DNA of 26,112 nucleotides, taken from contig DATCLA010000297.1 of the NCBI GenBank assembly GCA_036564195.1, positions 1 to 26,112 on the forward strand, given 5' to 3'. Positions 1-7,168 of the stretch are shown one piece after another. The stretch comes from DATCLA01 sp036564195. GTDB taxonomy: Bacteria > Bacillota > UBA4882 > UBA8346. How positions within the stretch are numbered: position 1 is the first letter of the stretch; every line of letters begins with the position of its first letter. The position numbers were made by a program, and so were the translations under genes. The notes beneath the pieces were generated by a model. That model saw nothing but the letters and a program-made list of their open reading frames with translations, had not been told where the DNA came from and did not search any database.

Positions 1-1
1 G

Positions 2-1513
2 TTTCAAACTGCAATTGCTGAATATTTACAAAATACCAGTCCGGAAAGGATTGATTTCGGATTTTTAGGTTACCTTGCCAACCTAACCGAAGTGGCCAAA
101 GTGGCTCCGATAGTCGCTAAGACTGTGGTCAAGGAGTTAAAAGACCAACGCCACAATCTAAAATTAATTGCCAGCGAGAATTATTCTTCTTTGGCAACCC
201 AGTTGGCGATGGGTAACTTAATGACCGATAAATACGCTGAAGGTTTTCCAAAACACCGGTTTTATGCCGGCTGTGATAATGTAGATGAACTCGAGGCTTA
301 TGCGTGCGAACAGGCTTGTAAACTGTTTGGGGCGGATCATGCATATGTCCAACCTCACAGCGGTGCCGATGCTAACCTCATTGCTTTTTGGGCGGTTTTA
401 AATGCTAAAATTCAGGTCCCGGCTTTAAAAGAGCTGGGAATAACTGACCCTAATAAACTTTCCCGCGAAGACTGGGACCGCTTACGCCACCGGTTGGGCA
501 ATCAACGTTTATTGGGCTTGGACTATTATTCCGGCGGCCATTTAACCCATGGTTACCGGCACAATGTTTCCGCCCAAATGTTTGATGCCTACAGCTACAG
601 TGTTGATCCGGCAACTGGGTTATTGGATTATGACGCTATTGAAAAACAAGCTCTGGAAATTAAGCCTTTAATCCTGTTAGCCGGCTACAGCGCTTATCCC
701 CGATTAATTAATTTCCGCCGTATGCGTGAGATCGCCGACAAGGTTGGCGCTGTATTAATGGTCGATATGGCCCATTTTGCCGGATTGGTAGCTGCAGGGG
801 TTTTCGAAGCTGATTTCAACCCGATCCCGCATGCCCAGATCGTAACCACTACAACCCATAAAACTTTGCGTGGCCCTCGCGGCGGTTTGATCTTATGTTC
901 CCAAGAATTTGCCGAATATGTAGACAAAGGTTGCCCGTTGGTAATCGGCGGGCCGTTGCCACATATAATTGCCGCTAAAGCCGTAACCTTAACCGAAGCC
1001 AATCAACCGGAGTTTAAAGCCTACGGCCGTAAAATAATAGAGAACGCCCGGGCCATGGCGGCAGCTTGTATTAAAGAAGGTATGACTGTTGCCACCGGCG
1101 GCACTGACAATCATCTGTTTTTAATCAACGTAACCACCTTTGGACTAACCGGCAGGCAAGCCGAAAGCGCTTTGCGAGAATGCGGAATTACCTTAAACCG
1201 CAATTCCCTCCCCTTCGACCCCAACGGCCCCTGGTATACCAGCGGCCTGCGGATTGGAACACCGGCAGTTACCACTTTAGGCATGGGAGTACCAGAAATG
1301 CAGGAGATTGCAGCAATTATCAAACTAGTACTGGCCAACACCAAGCCGGCAGTGATTACCAACAGTCCACACGCAGGTGAATTAAGCAAGGCTAAATACG
1401 TAACGGATCCGGCCGCCAAAGCCGAAGCCCAAGCCCGGGTGCAGCATTTGTTACAGCGTTTTCCGGTCTATCCGCAGTTGGATTTAGAATTGCTTGAAAA
1501 GTACTTTGGCTAA
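2..1513 (+). CDS. glyA: Serine hydroxymethyltransferase, long form (5' end outside window)
   Basis: PLP enzyme that interconverts serine plus tetrahydrofolate with glycine plus methylene-tetrahydrofolate in the cytoplasm. The frame stays open to the left edge, so the gene is cut; the GTG at 92 is only an internal valine codon with no ribosome binding site, and about 30 more residues are visible before it. Seen: an LIASENY segment near codon 25 after the GTG, a YAEGFP/RFYAGC substrate region, and TTTTHKT with the PLP lysine encoded at 860-862, followed by LRGPRGG. Compared with the short E. coli-type enzyme there is an insertion of roughly 45 residues between AFWAVL and GGHLTHG. I recall that architecture from chlamydial and spirochaete enzymes. 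No partner gene follows on this strand; a hairpin comes directly after the stop. Confidence 0.93.
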   Translation, partial: FQTAIAEYLQNTSPERIDFGFLGYLANLTEVAKVAPIVAKTVVKELKDQRHNLKLIASENYSSLATQLAMGNLMTDKYAEGFPKHRFYAGCDNVDELEAYACEQACKLFGADHAYVQPHSGADANLIAFWAVLNAKIQVPALKELGITDPNKLSREDWDRLRHRLGNQRLLGLDYYSGGHLTHGYRHNVSAQMFDAYSYSVDPATGLLDYDAIEKQALEIKPLILLAGYSAYPRLINFRRMREIADKVGAVLMVDMAHFAGLVAAGVFEADFNPIPHAQIVTTTTHKTLRGPRGGLILCSQEFAEYVDKGCPLVIGGPLPHIIAAKAVTLTEANQPEFKAYGRKIIENARAMAAACIKEGMTVATGGTDNHLFLINVTTFGLTGRQAESALRECGITLNRNSLPFDPNGPWYTSGLRIGTPAVTTLGMGVPEMQEIAAIIKLVLANTKPAVITNSPHAGELSKAKYVTDPAAKAEAQARVQHLLQRFPVYPQLDLELLEKYFG

Positions 1514-1520
1514 AGACTAA

Positions 1521-1583
1521 GTGACGGCAGAGTGTGTGAGGGGAAAAATCCACAAATAGTTTTCACAAACACTCTGCCGTCAC
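1521..1583. repeat. Perfect 15-bp inverted repeat after glyA
   Basis: GTGACGGCAGAGTGT (1521-1535) is repeated in inverted form at 1569-1583. The stem can grow by four more pairs past a 2-nt bulge, around a loop of about 25 nt. It lies 8 nt after the glyA stop and between two convergent genes, so it may act as a terminator for both. Neither side carries the T-tract of a canonical intrinsic terminator, so a small mobile palindromic repeat is an alternative. Confidence 0.6.
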
Positions 1584-1654
1584 CTTGTCTAGCTAACTGA
1601 AATAATTAATTTATTAACCCCAATAATCGTCTGTTTACTAAATTAACAATGCGG

Positions 1655-2812
1655 TTAATTCTTAATTACTGTGGCAGCTGATGGATAATAACGATTCAGC
1701 CATTCTAAGTCCTGCCGGTCGGGATTAGGCTGATACCAGCCCTGCTCATGAAGTTGGTAGACCCTCTGAAAATAAGTCTCATACATCCGTCCCACCCGCT
1801 CCAGGGAATAGTTATTTACCGCCCACTCCCGGCAATCCTTGGTTCGGATTTGATCAATATTCTTAATTGCCCAACAAAACTCTTCAAACACCCGACAGCG
1901 GAATCCGGTCACACCGTGCAAAACAGTCTCGGGAAAAGCTCCCCAATCGCTGGTAATAACCGGTGTTCCACATAACTGGGCTTCAACATTGACTCCACCG
2001 AAGGGTTCCAGGTAATAAGTGGGCATTAATACTGCTTTGGCCTTTCCTAACAGATTAGCCCGTTCTTCTGGTCCGACCGCTGGGAAATATTTAATATGTT
2101 TTTCCGAACCCAAAGCCAAGCCTTCTTCGGGATTATCTAAGGAACCTTGGCCAACCACATATAATTGCCGACCGCATGCTTTAGCGGCGTCGGAAGCCAC
2201 TTGAACACCTTTACGCGAGATGATCCTACCAAAATAAAGTAGGTAATCCTCTTTCTGCTCTTGATAGGGAAAGTCCGTCGGGTCAAAATAGTTAGGAATT
2301 ACTGCATCATACCAGGTACCATCCTCCTGCTTAAGCAAGCCGTAAACATAATGCATCCAGGCATAAGACTCAAAGACCCGAAATGCTGAAAATACTCCAG
2401 TATAGCCAATTCCTGATTCTACAGTAGTTAAACCAACCGCTTCGGCAATTGGCCGTTGATAATTGCCCATTGGACAGAGTAAAAAATCACGGTCTGCTTT
2501 ACGCTCCAAAATGCCTTTGATGGCATTTTGATTAAAAGTTTTATATGCCAGGTCAGTGGGATTATGTTTAAAAAACTCTTTTGACTGGTTATAATCACCA
2601 TAAGTCGCTAAGAGAATTGCTTTAGTTGAAACCGGAATAAATTCATCACATTCAACTTCGGAACCTTCCACTCCGTAAAAGAAGACTGTATGGCCATAGG
2701 TTTTTAATATTTTAGCCAACTTAACCACTTTTTGTGTATAGGCGCAGGCAGAATTGGATTTATTGGTTGGCAAATGGGCCAGTCCTAAGAGGTGAAAACG
2801 TAGCGGTTTCAT
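1655..2812 (-). CDS. GT4-family glycosyltransferase
   Basis: Retaining glycosyltransferase of the GT-B fold, predicted to transfer sugar from a nucleotide sugar in the cytoplasm. Seen: an N-terminal acceptor half, then a C-terminal donor half beginning around YLLYFGRIISRKG, with VVGQGS, and the EX7E signature E-PFGGVNV-E (E269 and E277) followed by CGTPVITSDWGAFPE. No signal peptide or membrane helix. I chose ATG 2812 because AGGAAGG (2818-2824) ends 5 nt before it; the upstream in-frame GTG at 2818 overlaps that ribosome binding site. It is the next gene downstream of the collagen-like gene on the same strand, 146 nt away with a hairpin between. Inference: it may glycosylate that protein, whose Thr-rich GAT triplets would be acceptors. 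The substrate cannot be read from sequence; a cell-wall or lipid acceptor is also possible. Confidence 0.85.
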   Translation of the reverse strand: MKPLRFHLLGLAHLPTNKSNSACAYTQKVVKLAKILKTYGHTVFFYGVEGSEVECDEFIPVSTKAILLATYGDYNQSKEFFKHNPTDLAYKTFNQNAIKGILERKADRDFLLCPMGNYQRPIAEAVGLTTVESGIGYTGVFSAFRVFESYAWMHYVYGLLKQEDGTWYDAVIPNYFDPTDFPYQEQKEDYLLYFGRIISRKGVQVASDAAKACGRQLYVVGQGSLDNPEEGLALGSEKHIKYFPAVGPEERANLLGKAKAVLMPTYYLEPFGGVNVEAQLCGTPVITSDWGAFPETVLHGVTGFRCRVFEEFCWAIKNIDQIRTKDCREWAVNNYSLERVGRMYETYFQRVYQLHEQGWYQPNPDRQDLEWLNRYYPSAATVIKN

Positions 2813-2897
2813 CGACACCTTCCTTTAACTCCAAACATTTGCTATTTTATATTTATTCCTGCTTAGGCCGACAGGTTCATAAGTTTCGACAGATGTT

Positions 2898-2940
2898 AAA
2901 GAAAGAATTACAGCCATTATCCGGCCATAATTCTTTCTTT
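2898..2940. terminator. 13-bp hairpin between collagen-like gene and glycosyltransferase
   Basis: AAAGAAAGAATTA (2898-2910) pairs with TAATTCTTTCTTT (2928-2940) around a 17-nt loop. It starts 17 nt after the collagen-like stop on the minus strand. The stem is AT-rich. Its T-rich right arm could partly act as a U-tract, but the strand read by the collagen gene carries AAAGAAAG/CTTTCTTT with no separate U-run, so it may be an attenuator, an mRNA 3' stabiliser or a weak terminator. Confidence 0.45.
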
Positions 2941-2957
2941 AGTACGCGATTATAATA

Positions 2958-3965
2958 TTAAGCCAGGCGAATAATACGGATTGAAGCATTTACCTGGTCT
3001 AAGAAACCACCGATTTGGATCGGTACCTGGACTGGGTTAAATGAAGTATGATTACGCAAAGTGAGGGTTGCCGGAGCTTCAATGAATACAATTACCCGAC
3101 CGATGTTATTGATATTAGCTGCACCGGTACTATAAATTGAACCAGGAATCAGTATTCCGTTCAAGAAAAGGGCAAATTGATTCACCCGGTCGGCTTGAAG
3201 TGAGAAGGTAATTTCATAGAAGCCGGTTTCATTAATCATAATCTCGGCAGATCCGGGATTGTGACTGATACCACCTTGAATAATTCCATTGCTACTAAAG
3301 GGCACAGCTTCTTCTAATCCGATGGCTGGTATTTCAACGTCATTGTAGATATAGGCAAATGTTTCCGGAAATCCGGGTCCTGTGGCACCCGTGGCTCCAG
3401 TGGCACCAACTGCTCCTGCTGGACCCGTGGCACCCGTGGCTCCGGTGGCACCAACTGCTCCTGCAGGTCCGGTGGCACCAACTGCTCCTGCCGGGCCCGT
3501 AGCACCCGTGGCTCCGGTGGCACCAACTGCTCCTGCCGGGCCCGTGGCACCCGTGGCTCCGGTGGCACCAACTGCTCCTGCCGGGCCCGTAGCACCCGTG
3601 GCTCCTGTTGCTCCGGTAGGTCCGGTCGGGCCTGTTGCCCCGGTCGGGCCAGGGGGAAAAACAATGGGTTTTTTAACCAAAATTTGTAACACGCAAAGAA
3701 TCAAATTCAATAAAGATCGGATTTTGGTATCGGGGTTACTGTGGTTAAACAAATAAGTTTGCAATTTATCTACAATTATAATTAGTATCAAGATCACACA
3801 GGCAAAATTGTCTTTTTTCAAACAGTCAAACGCTAAATCCAGGTCCTTAATCAAAGTATGCTCTAGTTCCGCTGTTAATTTTAATTTTAATATTTCATCC
3901 CGGATTTGGTTTAAAAGTGATTTAATATCTTTAGTTTCGTGGTCACACAGGATATCGATATCCAA
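2958..3965 (-). CDS. Collagen-like protein with BclA-type C-terminal domain
   Basis: Predicted surface fibre protein, most likely on the spore exosporium or coat. Domains (335 residues): an N-terminal region 1-100 with three Cys and hydrophobic stretches near 54-66 and 84-97 but no signal peptide; an uninterrupted Gly-X-Y tract from about 106 to 199 made almost only of GAT, GPT, GPA and GAV; and a beta-rich C-terminal domain from about 200 to 335 resembling the C1q/TNF-like trimerisation domain of Bacillus BclA. Start is TTG 3965, with GGGAGGTGAT just upstream. Lack of a signal peptide fits assembly from the mother cell, as known for exosporium collagens. A sigma-K/E-like -10 lies just upstream. 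It could instead be a vegetative surface protein. Confidence 0.85.
   Translation of the reverse strand: MDIDILCDHETKDIKSLLNQIRDEILKLKLTAELEHTLIKDLDLAFDCLKKDNFACVILILIIIVDKLQTYLFNHSNPDTKIRSLLNLILCVLQILVKKPIVFPPGPTGATGPTGPTGATGATGATGPAGAVGATGATGATGPAGAVGATGATGATGPAGAVGATGPAGAVGATGATGATGPAGAVGATGATGATGPGFPETFAYIYNDVEIPAIGLEEAVPFSSNGIIQGGISHNPGSAEIMINETGFYEITFSLQADRVNQFALFLNGILIPGSIYSTGAANINNIGRVIVFIEAPATLTLRNHTSFNPVQVPIQIGGFLDQVNASIRIIRLA
3378..3584 (-). repeat. Tandem 45-bp repeats coding for collagen triplets
   Basis: Within the Gly-X-Y tract a 15-residue unit (GPAGAVGATGATGAT, 45 bp) occurs five times in a row, residues 128-196; the third copy is shortened to nine residues (27 bp). The copies differ only by a few synonymous changes, which suggests recent unequal exchange or slippage. 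Length variation between strains is expected. Confidence 0.85.
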
Positions 3966-3987
3966 TTTATCACCTCCCTGAATGATA

Positions 3988-3996
3988 TATTGTACG
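3988..3996 (-). promoter_or_regulatory. Possible sigma-K/sigma-E-type -10 for collagen-like gene
   Basis: On the minus strand the sequence CGTACAATA matches the sigma-K -10 consensus CATANNNTA at all but one fixed base, and CGTACAAT matches the sigma-E -10 at 7 of 8. An AC dinucleotide lies 15 nt upstream; no good sigma-E -35 was found. The element sits just ahead of the GGGAGGTGAT ribosome binding site, so the leader would be very short. Confidence 0.3.
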
Positions 3997-4160
3997 TAGT
4001 GGTTTGCTAAAGTGCGTTATTGCCGAAAGTATTTTAGGAAGAATTATTGCAAAAAGGCTGTTATAATTATTTACGAGAGGTCCATAATCTCGCAGACCAA
4101 ACCAGGTTAGACACCCGTATTCTGTTAAAAGCTTACTAAATACAATTATGTGACCGTCTG

Positions 4161-4207
4161 AACCAACTGTTGCTGCCCAGGTATTAGGCTAATTTAAGCA
4201 GTTGGTT
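4161..4207. repeat. 9-bp inverted repeat in divergent intergenic region
   Basis: AACCAACTG (4161-4169) and CAGTTGGTT (4199-4207) form a stem around a 29-nt segment that contains its own small GCC/GGC hairpin. It lies about 90 nt ahead of the Amidase_6 start. It could be a regulatory leader structure or operator; only a short ATTTTG follows, so it is a poor terminator. Confidence 0.4.
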
Positions 4208-4293
4208 ATTTTGTAAGCAGTGGCCATTTACTATACTGAGTTTAGCGTTTCGTTCATAAAATTTGATGTGAATATCTCACAAGGAGAAGCACT

Positions 4294-5406
4294 ATGGTCA
4301 TTGTCTTTTTTCGTAAAAAAGTCATTGGCTTTTTCGTGGCCGGTTTAATAGTTTTGGGCGTCTTTAGTTTAATCCAAACGGAACCATCGGGAAAAATCCG
4401 TAAAACCAGCCTGGCGGAGAGCGAAATCTATGGGTTGATTGATCGTATTTTCCGGATTCGTAATCAAATTATGCTGAAAAAAAGCCCTAATAACCTGGAA
4501 CAGCTTTATGACCGCAGCGAACGCCATGGTATTTGGGCCTATGAACATCAAGTCAAAAAACACAAGTATTTACATAAATGGTGTAATAAACAAGGGGCCA
4601 AATTAACCTTTGCCAAATCTTTAATCCGGTTGCGGCGGGTTCAAGCCGATGAAACAACAATCAAGGCTACTTTATTGGCTTCAACCGAATATCGCTACAT
4701 TTACACTAATGAACCGCAAGTCGTCAACCGGATGCGTATCGGGACTTATCATTCGTTGAATTTGGTTTTAAAGGACAATCTTTGGCGGATCAGTCGTGAA
4801 TGGTATACCGATCCCTTTGCCGACGCCTTGGATGTCAGTGAAGCTCAAACTGTAGCCAGTCAACAATTTATCTCCACGCAGCCAGCACGTAATTTTGCGG
4901 ATCTTAACCCCCGACGGATTAAAGCAATAGCTTATGCCGATGAATATTGCGGCGCTGCTGCTGATGAAGAGCGCGGTTTTAAATATAATGAAAAGTATCG
5001 CAATTATAATTATACCGGTGGGGATTGTGCCAACTTTGCTTCACAGATACTTTATGAAGGGGCCGGATTTCCAAAAACCCGGGCCTGGAATTACTATAAA
5101 GGCGGCAGTAGCGCTTGGGTGAACGCTCATGCATTTAACTGTTATATGCTAAACAGTGGCCGGGCCAGTAAGATCGCTTACGGAAATTATGAACAGGTAT
5201 TACGTGCCTCGTACCAGCTTTTGCCTGGAGATTATATCGCCTACGAAAAAAAAGGTAAAGTGGCGCATATTTCGGTAGTCACCGGTGCTGATTCCAAAGG
5301 TTATACCTTAACCAACAGCCATAATGCCGACCGCTACCGGGTACCGTGGGACTTGGGGTATGGAAATAAATCAACCCGGTTTTGGCTGGTACGGGTCCAC
5401 TATTAA
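4294..5406 (+). CDS. Membrane-anchored/secreted protein with Amidase_6 domain
   Basis: Predicted extracytoplasmic amidase or peptidase-like protein acting on the cell wall or spore peptidoglycan. Seen: basic N-terminus plus one hydrophobic segment (residues 10-27) serving as signal anchor; a middle region of about 180 residues; and a C-terminal domain from about 205 to 370 with the pattern of the putative amidase family PF12671: YADEYC, GGDCANFASQ (candidate nucleophile Cys245), WVNAHAF, LLPGDYIAYE, HISVVTG (His325) and NSHNADR. The Cys/His arrangement is NlpC/P60-like. Start ATG 4294 has AAGGAG seven nt upstream. Family members are common in clostridia and bacilli and mostly uncharacterised, so the bond cleaved is inferred only from fold and location. 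Confidence 0.82.
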   Translation: MVIVFFRKKVIGFFVAGLIVLGVFSLIQTEPSGKIRKTSLAESEIYGLIDRIFRIRNQIMLKKSPNNLEQLYDRSERHGIWAYEHQVKKHKYLHKWCNKQGAKLTFAKSLIRLRRVQADETTIKATLLASTEYRYIYTNEPQVVNRMRIGTYHSLNLVLKDNLWRISREWYTDPFADALDVSEAQTVASQQFISTQPARNFADLNPRRIKAIAYADEYCGAAADEERGFKYNEKYRNYNYTGGDCANFASQILYEGAGFPKTRAWNYYKGGSSAWVNAHAFNCYMLNSGRASKIAYGNYEQVLRASYQLLPGDYIAYEKKGKVAHISVVTGADSKGYTLTNSHNADRYRVPWDLGYGNKSTRFWLVRVHY

Positions 5407-5613
5407 TAACTTTTGATCATGAAATAAATTTAAAAACAATCAGCTGACTTCAACTTATTAGTTAAAATTTTGAGTTTTGTTGTTGGCATTTTATGGAAAT
5501 ATCGACTTTTTATCGAATACTTTACAGGTTCATGGAACTTTTAATAATAAGACAAAGTCAAACAATACAGAAGCAATTATTGCAAAACACCATTAAGGAG
5601 GTACTTACAAAGC

Positions 5614-6087
5614 ATGAAAAAGATTTTGATTATTATGTTGTTATTGGCCTGCAGTATCGGGTCAGTGGCCAGCGCCGGACCACCCCGTCGACCGCCTGGG
5701 CCGCCTCATCGGGGACCAGTTAAAATTAATCATGATTCCCGTGAGAAGGTCAGAGCTAGAAACGTATTAAGAGAAACCAATGTTACGCTTGAGCGGGCTC
5801 AAATTGCCGCCCGCCGCGGAAATTACCGCAACGGCTTAGGCAGAGCTTTCAGTCATCAGCAGGAAGCCAGGGATCTTTACCGCCGCGGCCGTTATGACAG
5901 AGCCATCGCCCATTCGCTCCGGGCCCGGGATATTGCCAACGATGTAATCAGAGCCAACAATGATCCTCGTTACCGTCGCAGCCGCATCGGTCATGACTAT
6001 AATCGCCATGATGACCTTGACAACTCAATCCGGGTGCGCCTCTTTGATGATAATGTGGCATTAAAGATCCGGATTAACTTAGATTAA
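5614..6087 (+). CDS. Exported basic helical protein of unknown function
   Basis: 157 residues. N-terminal signal peptide: MKK then a hydrophobic run, with a signal peptidase I site after VASA (about residue 21); an alternative weak lipobox LLAC precedes it. Next come a Pro/Arg-rich stretch (PPRRPPGPPHRGP) and a strongly basic region, about 45-115, rich in Arg and Ala that looks like two antiparallel helical hairpins, with GNYRNGLGRA and GRYDRAIAHS resembling TPR-type turns. The C-terminus (NSIRVRLFDDNVALKIRINLD) looks like two beta strands. Start ATG 5614 follows AAGGAGG by 12 nt, a rather long spacing. A strong terminator follows, so it appears to be monocistronic. I do not recognise a named family; function unknown. 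Confidence 0.75.
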   Translation: MKKILIIMLLLACSIGSVASAGPPRRPPGPPHRGPVKINHDSREKVRARNVLRETNVTLERAQIAARRGNYRNGLGRAFSHQQEARDLYRRGRYDRAIAHSLRARDIANDVIRANNDPRYRRSRIGHDYNRHDDLDNSIRVRLFDDNVALKIRINLD

Positions 6088-6119
6088 TCTAATCAATTTA
6101 AGTTAATTTCCATAAAATC

Positions 6120-6158
6120 AGGGCTGACCTTAGCAAGTCAGCCCTATCGTATTTTTAT
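6120..6158 (+). terminator. Rho-independent terminator
   Basis: Stem AGGGCTGAC (6120-6128) with GTCAGCCCT (6137-6145), an 8-nt loop, then ATCGTATTTTTAT. It starts 33 nt after the stop of the basic exported protein. Being perfectly paired and lying between convergent genes, it may also terminate the minus-strand CBM3-like gene, where a short T-run (GATTTTATGG) follows. Confidence 0.85.
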
Positions 6159-6184
6159 CTTCTTTCTCGGTAATTCCGGACTTG

Positions 6185-6697
6185 TTAGTTTTTATGCCGG
6201 TCTGGGAAACGCTTAGTGTTTGCCACAGTAATTCTCCGAGTTGGTCTCCAGTGCGGACTGGCGGGATTGGAATAGTCATTAGTTTTAATAAATTGAGACC
6301 AGTCGGAATAATGGATCCCGAATATACAACCATTCCGGTCAGGAAAGATTTCGCCGGGCCGAATACGGATATTTCGAAACCGCAATTGTACCAGATATTC
6401 CCGGCCTCCTTGCTTCCTGAGAAAAATTCGGCCGTTGGGAAGATAGTACGGTTCGACTACCGGAGTTTTGCCTCGTTCAACCGTAAAATAGTAGTGTAAA
6501 TCGAAACCACTTATAGTATGTCGCCCCAGGTTTTTAACGTAGATTCGGGGTTTGACAATATTGGACTCATGGAACCCTTCATCTTTAATGAATACTCTCA
6601 ATTGCTGCTGGTAGTCTGCTATAACGGTTGCAGCTTGCCATAAAACCGAATTTACCAAAACCAATAAAAACAACCCACGGAATAACCACTTTCTCAT
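6185..6697 (-). CDS. Secreted CBM3-like (cellulose-binding-type) small protein
   Basis: 170 residues. Signal peptide MRKWLFRGLFLLVLVN... cleaved around residue 27. The rest looks like a single carbohydrate-binding module of the CBM3 type: IVKPRIYVKNLG near 47, GFDLHYYFT near 64, YLVQLRF near 101, IRPGEIFP near 112, and the hallmark IHYSDWSQF-TNDYS at 128-142, which parallels the FNKSDWSNY-TNDYS motif I recall from cellulosomal CBM3s. No catalytic domain and no dockerin or cohesin are present, which is unusual. Start ATG 6697 follows GAGGAG by about 11 nt. Likely role: binding to a polysaccharide or to the wall or spore surface. Domain identity is from motif memory only. Confidence 0.65.
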   Translation of the reverse strand: MRKWLFRGLFLLVLVNSVLWQAATVIADYQQQLRVFIKDEGFHESNIVKPRIYVKNLGRHTISGFDLHYYFTVERGKTPVVEPYYLPNGRIFLRKQGGREYLVQLRFRNIRIRPGEIFPDRNGCIFGIHYSDWSQFIKTNDYSNPASPHWRPTRRITVANTKRFPDRHKN

Positions 6698-6789
6698 CAG
6701 CTAAATCACTCCTCTTCCTTAACTTTACCGATGTCATCTTTGACGCCAGCCGGTATGTTTATGTTCCGAATTTATACCAACAATGGTAG

Positions 6790-6805
6790 TAACTTTTAAA
6801 AGTTA
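6790..6805. repeat. 16-bp perfect palindrome
   Basis: TAACTTTTAAAAGTTA lies between the divergent CBM3-like gene and the small CEDC-protein gene, followed nearby by a run of eight T. It is a candidate operator for a dimeric repressor of either gene; no cognate regulator is visible. Confidence 0.3.
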
Positions 6806-6955
6806 ACGTCAATTTTTTTTGCCAACCTGCAAGAAGACGCTTACACTTTACCCAGTAAATTAGGGCTGATTAAGTTTGCCAGATCCGCTATAATTATCTG
6901 AGTCATACTTAAAGATACAAAAATGCAATTATCAGGATTTTTAGGAGGTATTTCC

Positions 6956-7168
6956 ATGAAACCTAATAAACGTCCATCATCAGGTATTATCACAGTACTA
7001 GCTGTTATTTTTAGTATTAGTCACCTCGGTAAAATAATCAAAAATGTAACTGAAATCTTCTTACCAGAACAACGGCGTCGTTCGCGCCCACCTTTCGGTT
7101 GCGAAGATTGCCGGATCTTCCAAAACGATCAGAACGACGGAGGCAGTTCCACGCAGGAAACGGCATAA
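6956..7168 (+). CDS. Small membrane-associated protein with CxxC (CEDC) motif
   Basis: 70 residues, family not recognised. Start ATG 6956 is set by a perfect AGGAGG seven nt upstream; the longer in-frame reading from 6923 would place that ribosome binding site inside the gene. Seen: basic N-terminus, a short hydrophobic segment (about 11-22), a helical stretch ending in Arg-rich QRRRSRPP, then FGCEDCRIF with Cys49 and Cys52, and an acidic/polar tail. A TATAAT at 6889-6894 could be its -10. The 3' end overlaps the convergent phosphatase gene by 40 nt. The CxxC could bind metal or be redox-active. Confidence 0.6.
   Translation: MKPNKRPSSGIITVLAVIFSISHLGKIIKNVTEIFLPEQRRRSRPPFGCEDCRIFQNDQNDGGSSTQETA

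Larger units (their letters stand above)
3966..4293. other. Divergent intergenic region (328 bp)
   Basis: Separates the minus-strand collagen-like gene from the plus-strand Amidase_6 gene, so it must hold both promoters. It contains the candidate sporulation -10 at 3988-3996, an inverted repeat at 4161-4207, and a possible TATACT -10 near 4232 for the rightward gene, whose best upstream TTGTAA is only 15 nt away. No coding potential seen. Confidence 0.6.

Noticed and set aside
3378..3584. Regular repeats that might suggest a CRISPR array
   Set aside because: Repeats are directly adjacent with no unique spacers and encode collagen triplets in frame.
3314..3756. Long open frames on both strands across the collagen repeats (including a Pro/Val/Ala-rich one on the plus strand)
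   Set aside because: They are by-products of the GC-rich Gly-X-Y triplet repeat; no ribosome binding site, and the minus-strand collagen frame explains the sequence.
5407..5613. Search for an RNA gene or riboswitch ahead of the basic exported protein
   Set aside because: No stable conserved-looking stem or known aptamer motif seen by eye.
5493..5723. Plus-strand ORF of 76 codons before the basic exported protein
   Set aside because: No ribosome binding site at its ATG, and it overlaps the signal peptide region of a better-supported gene.
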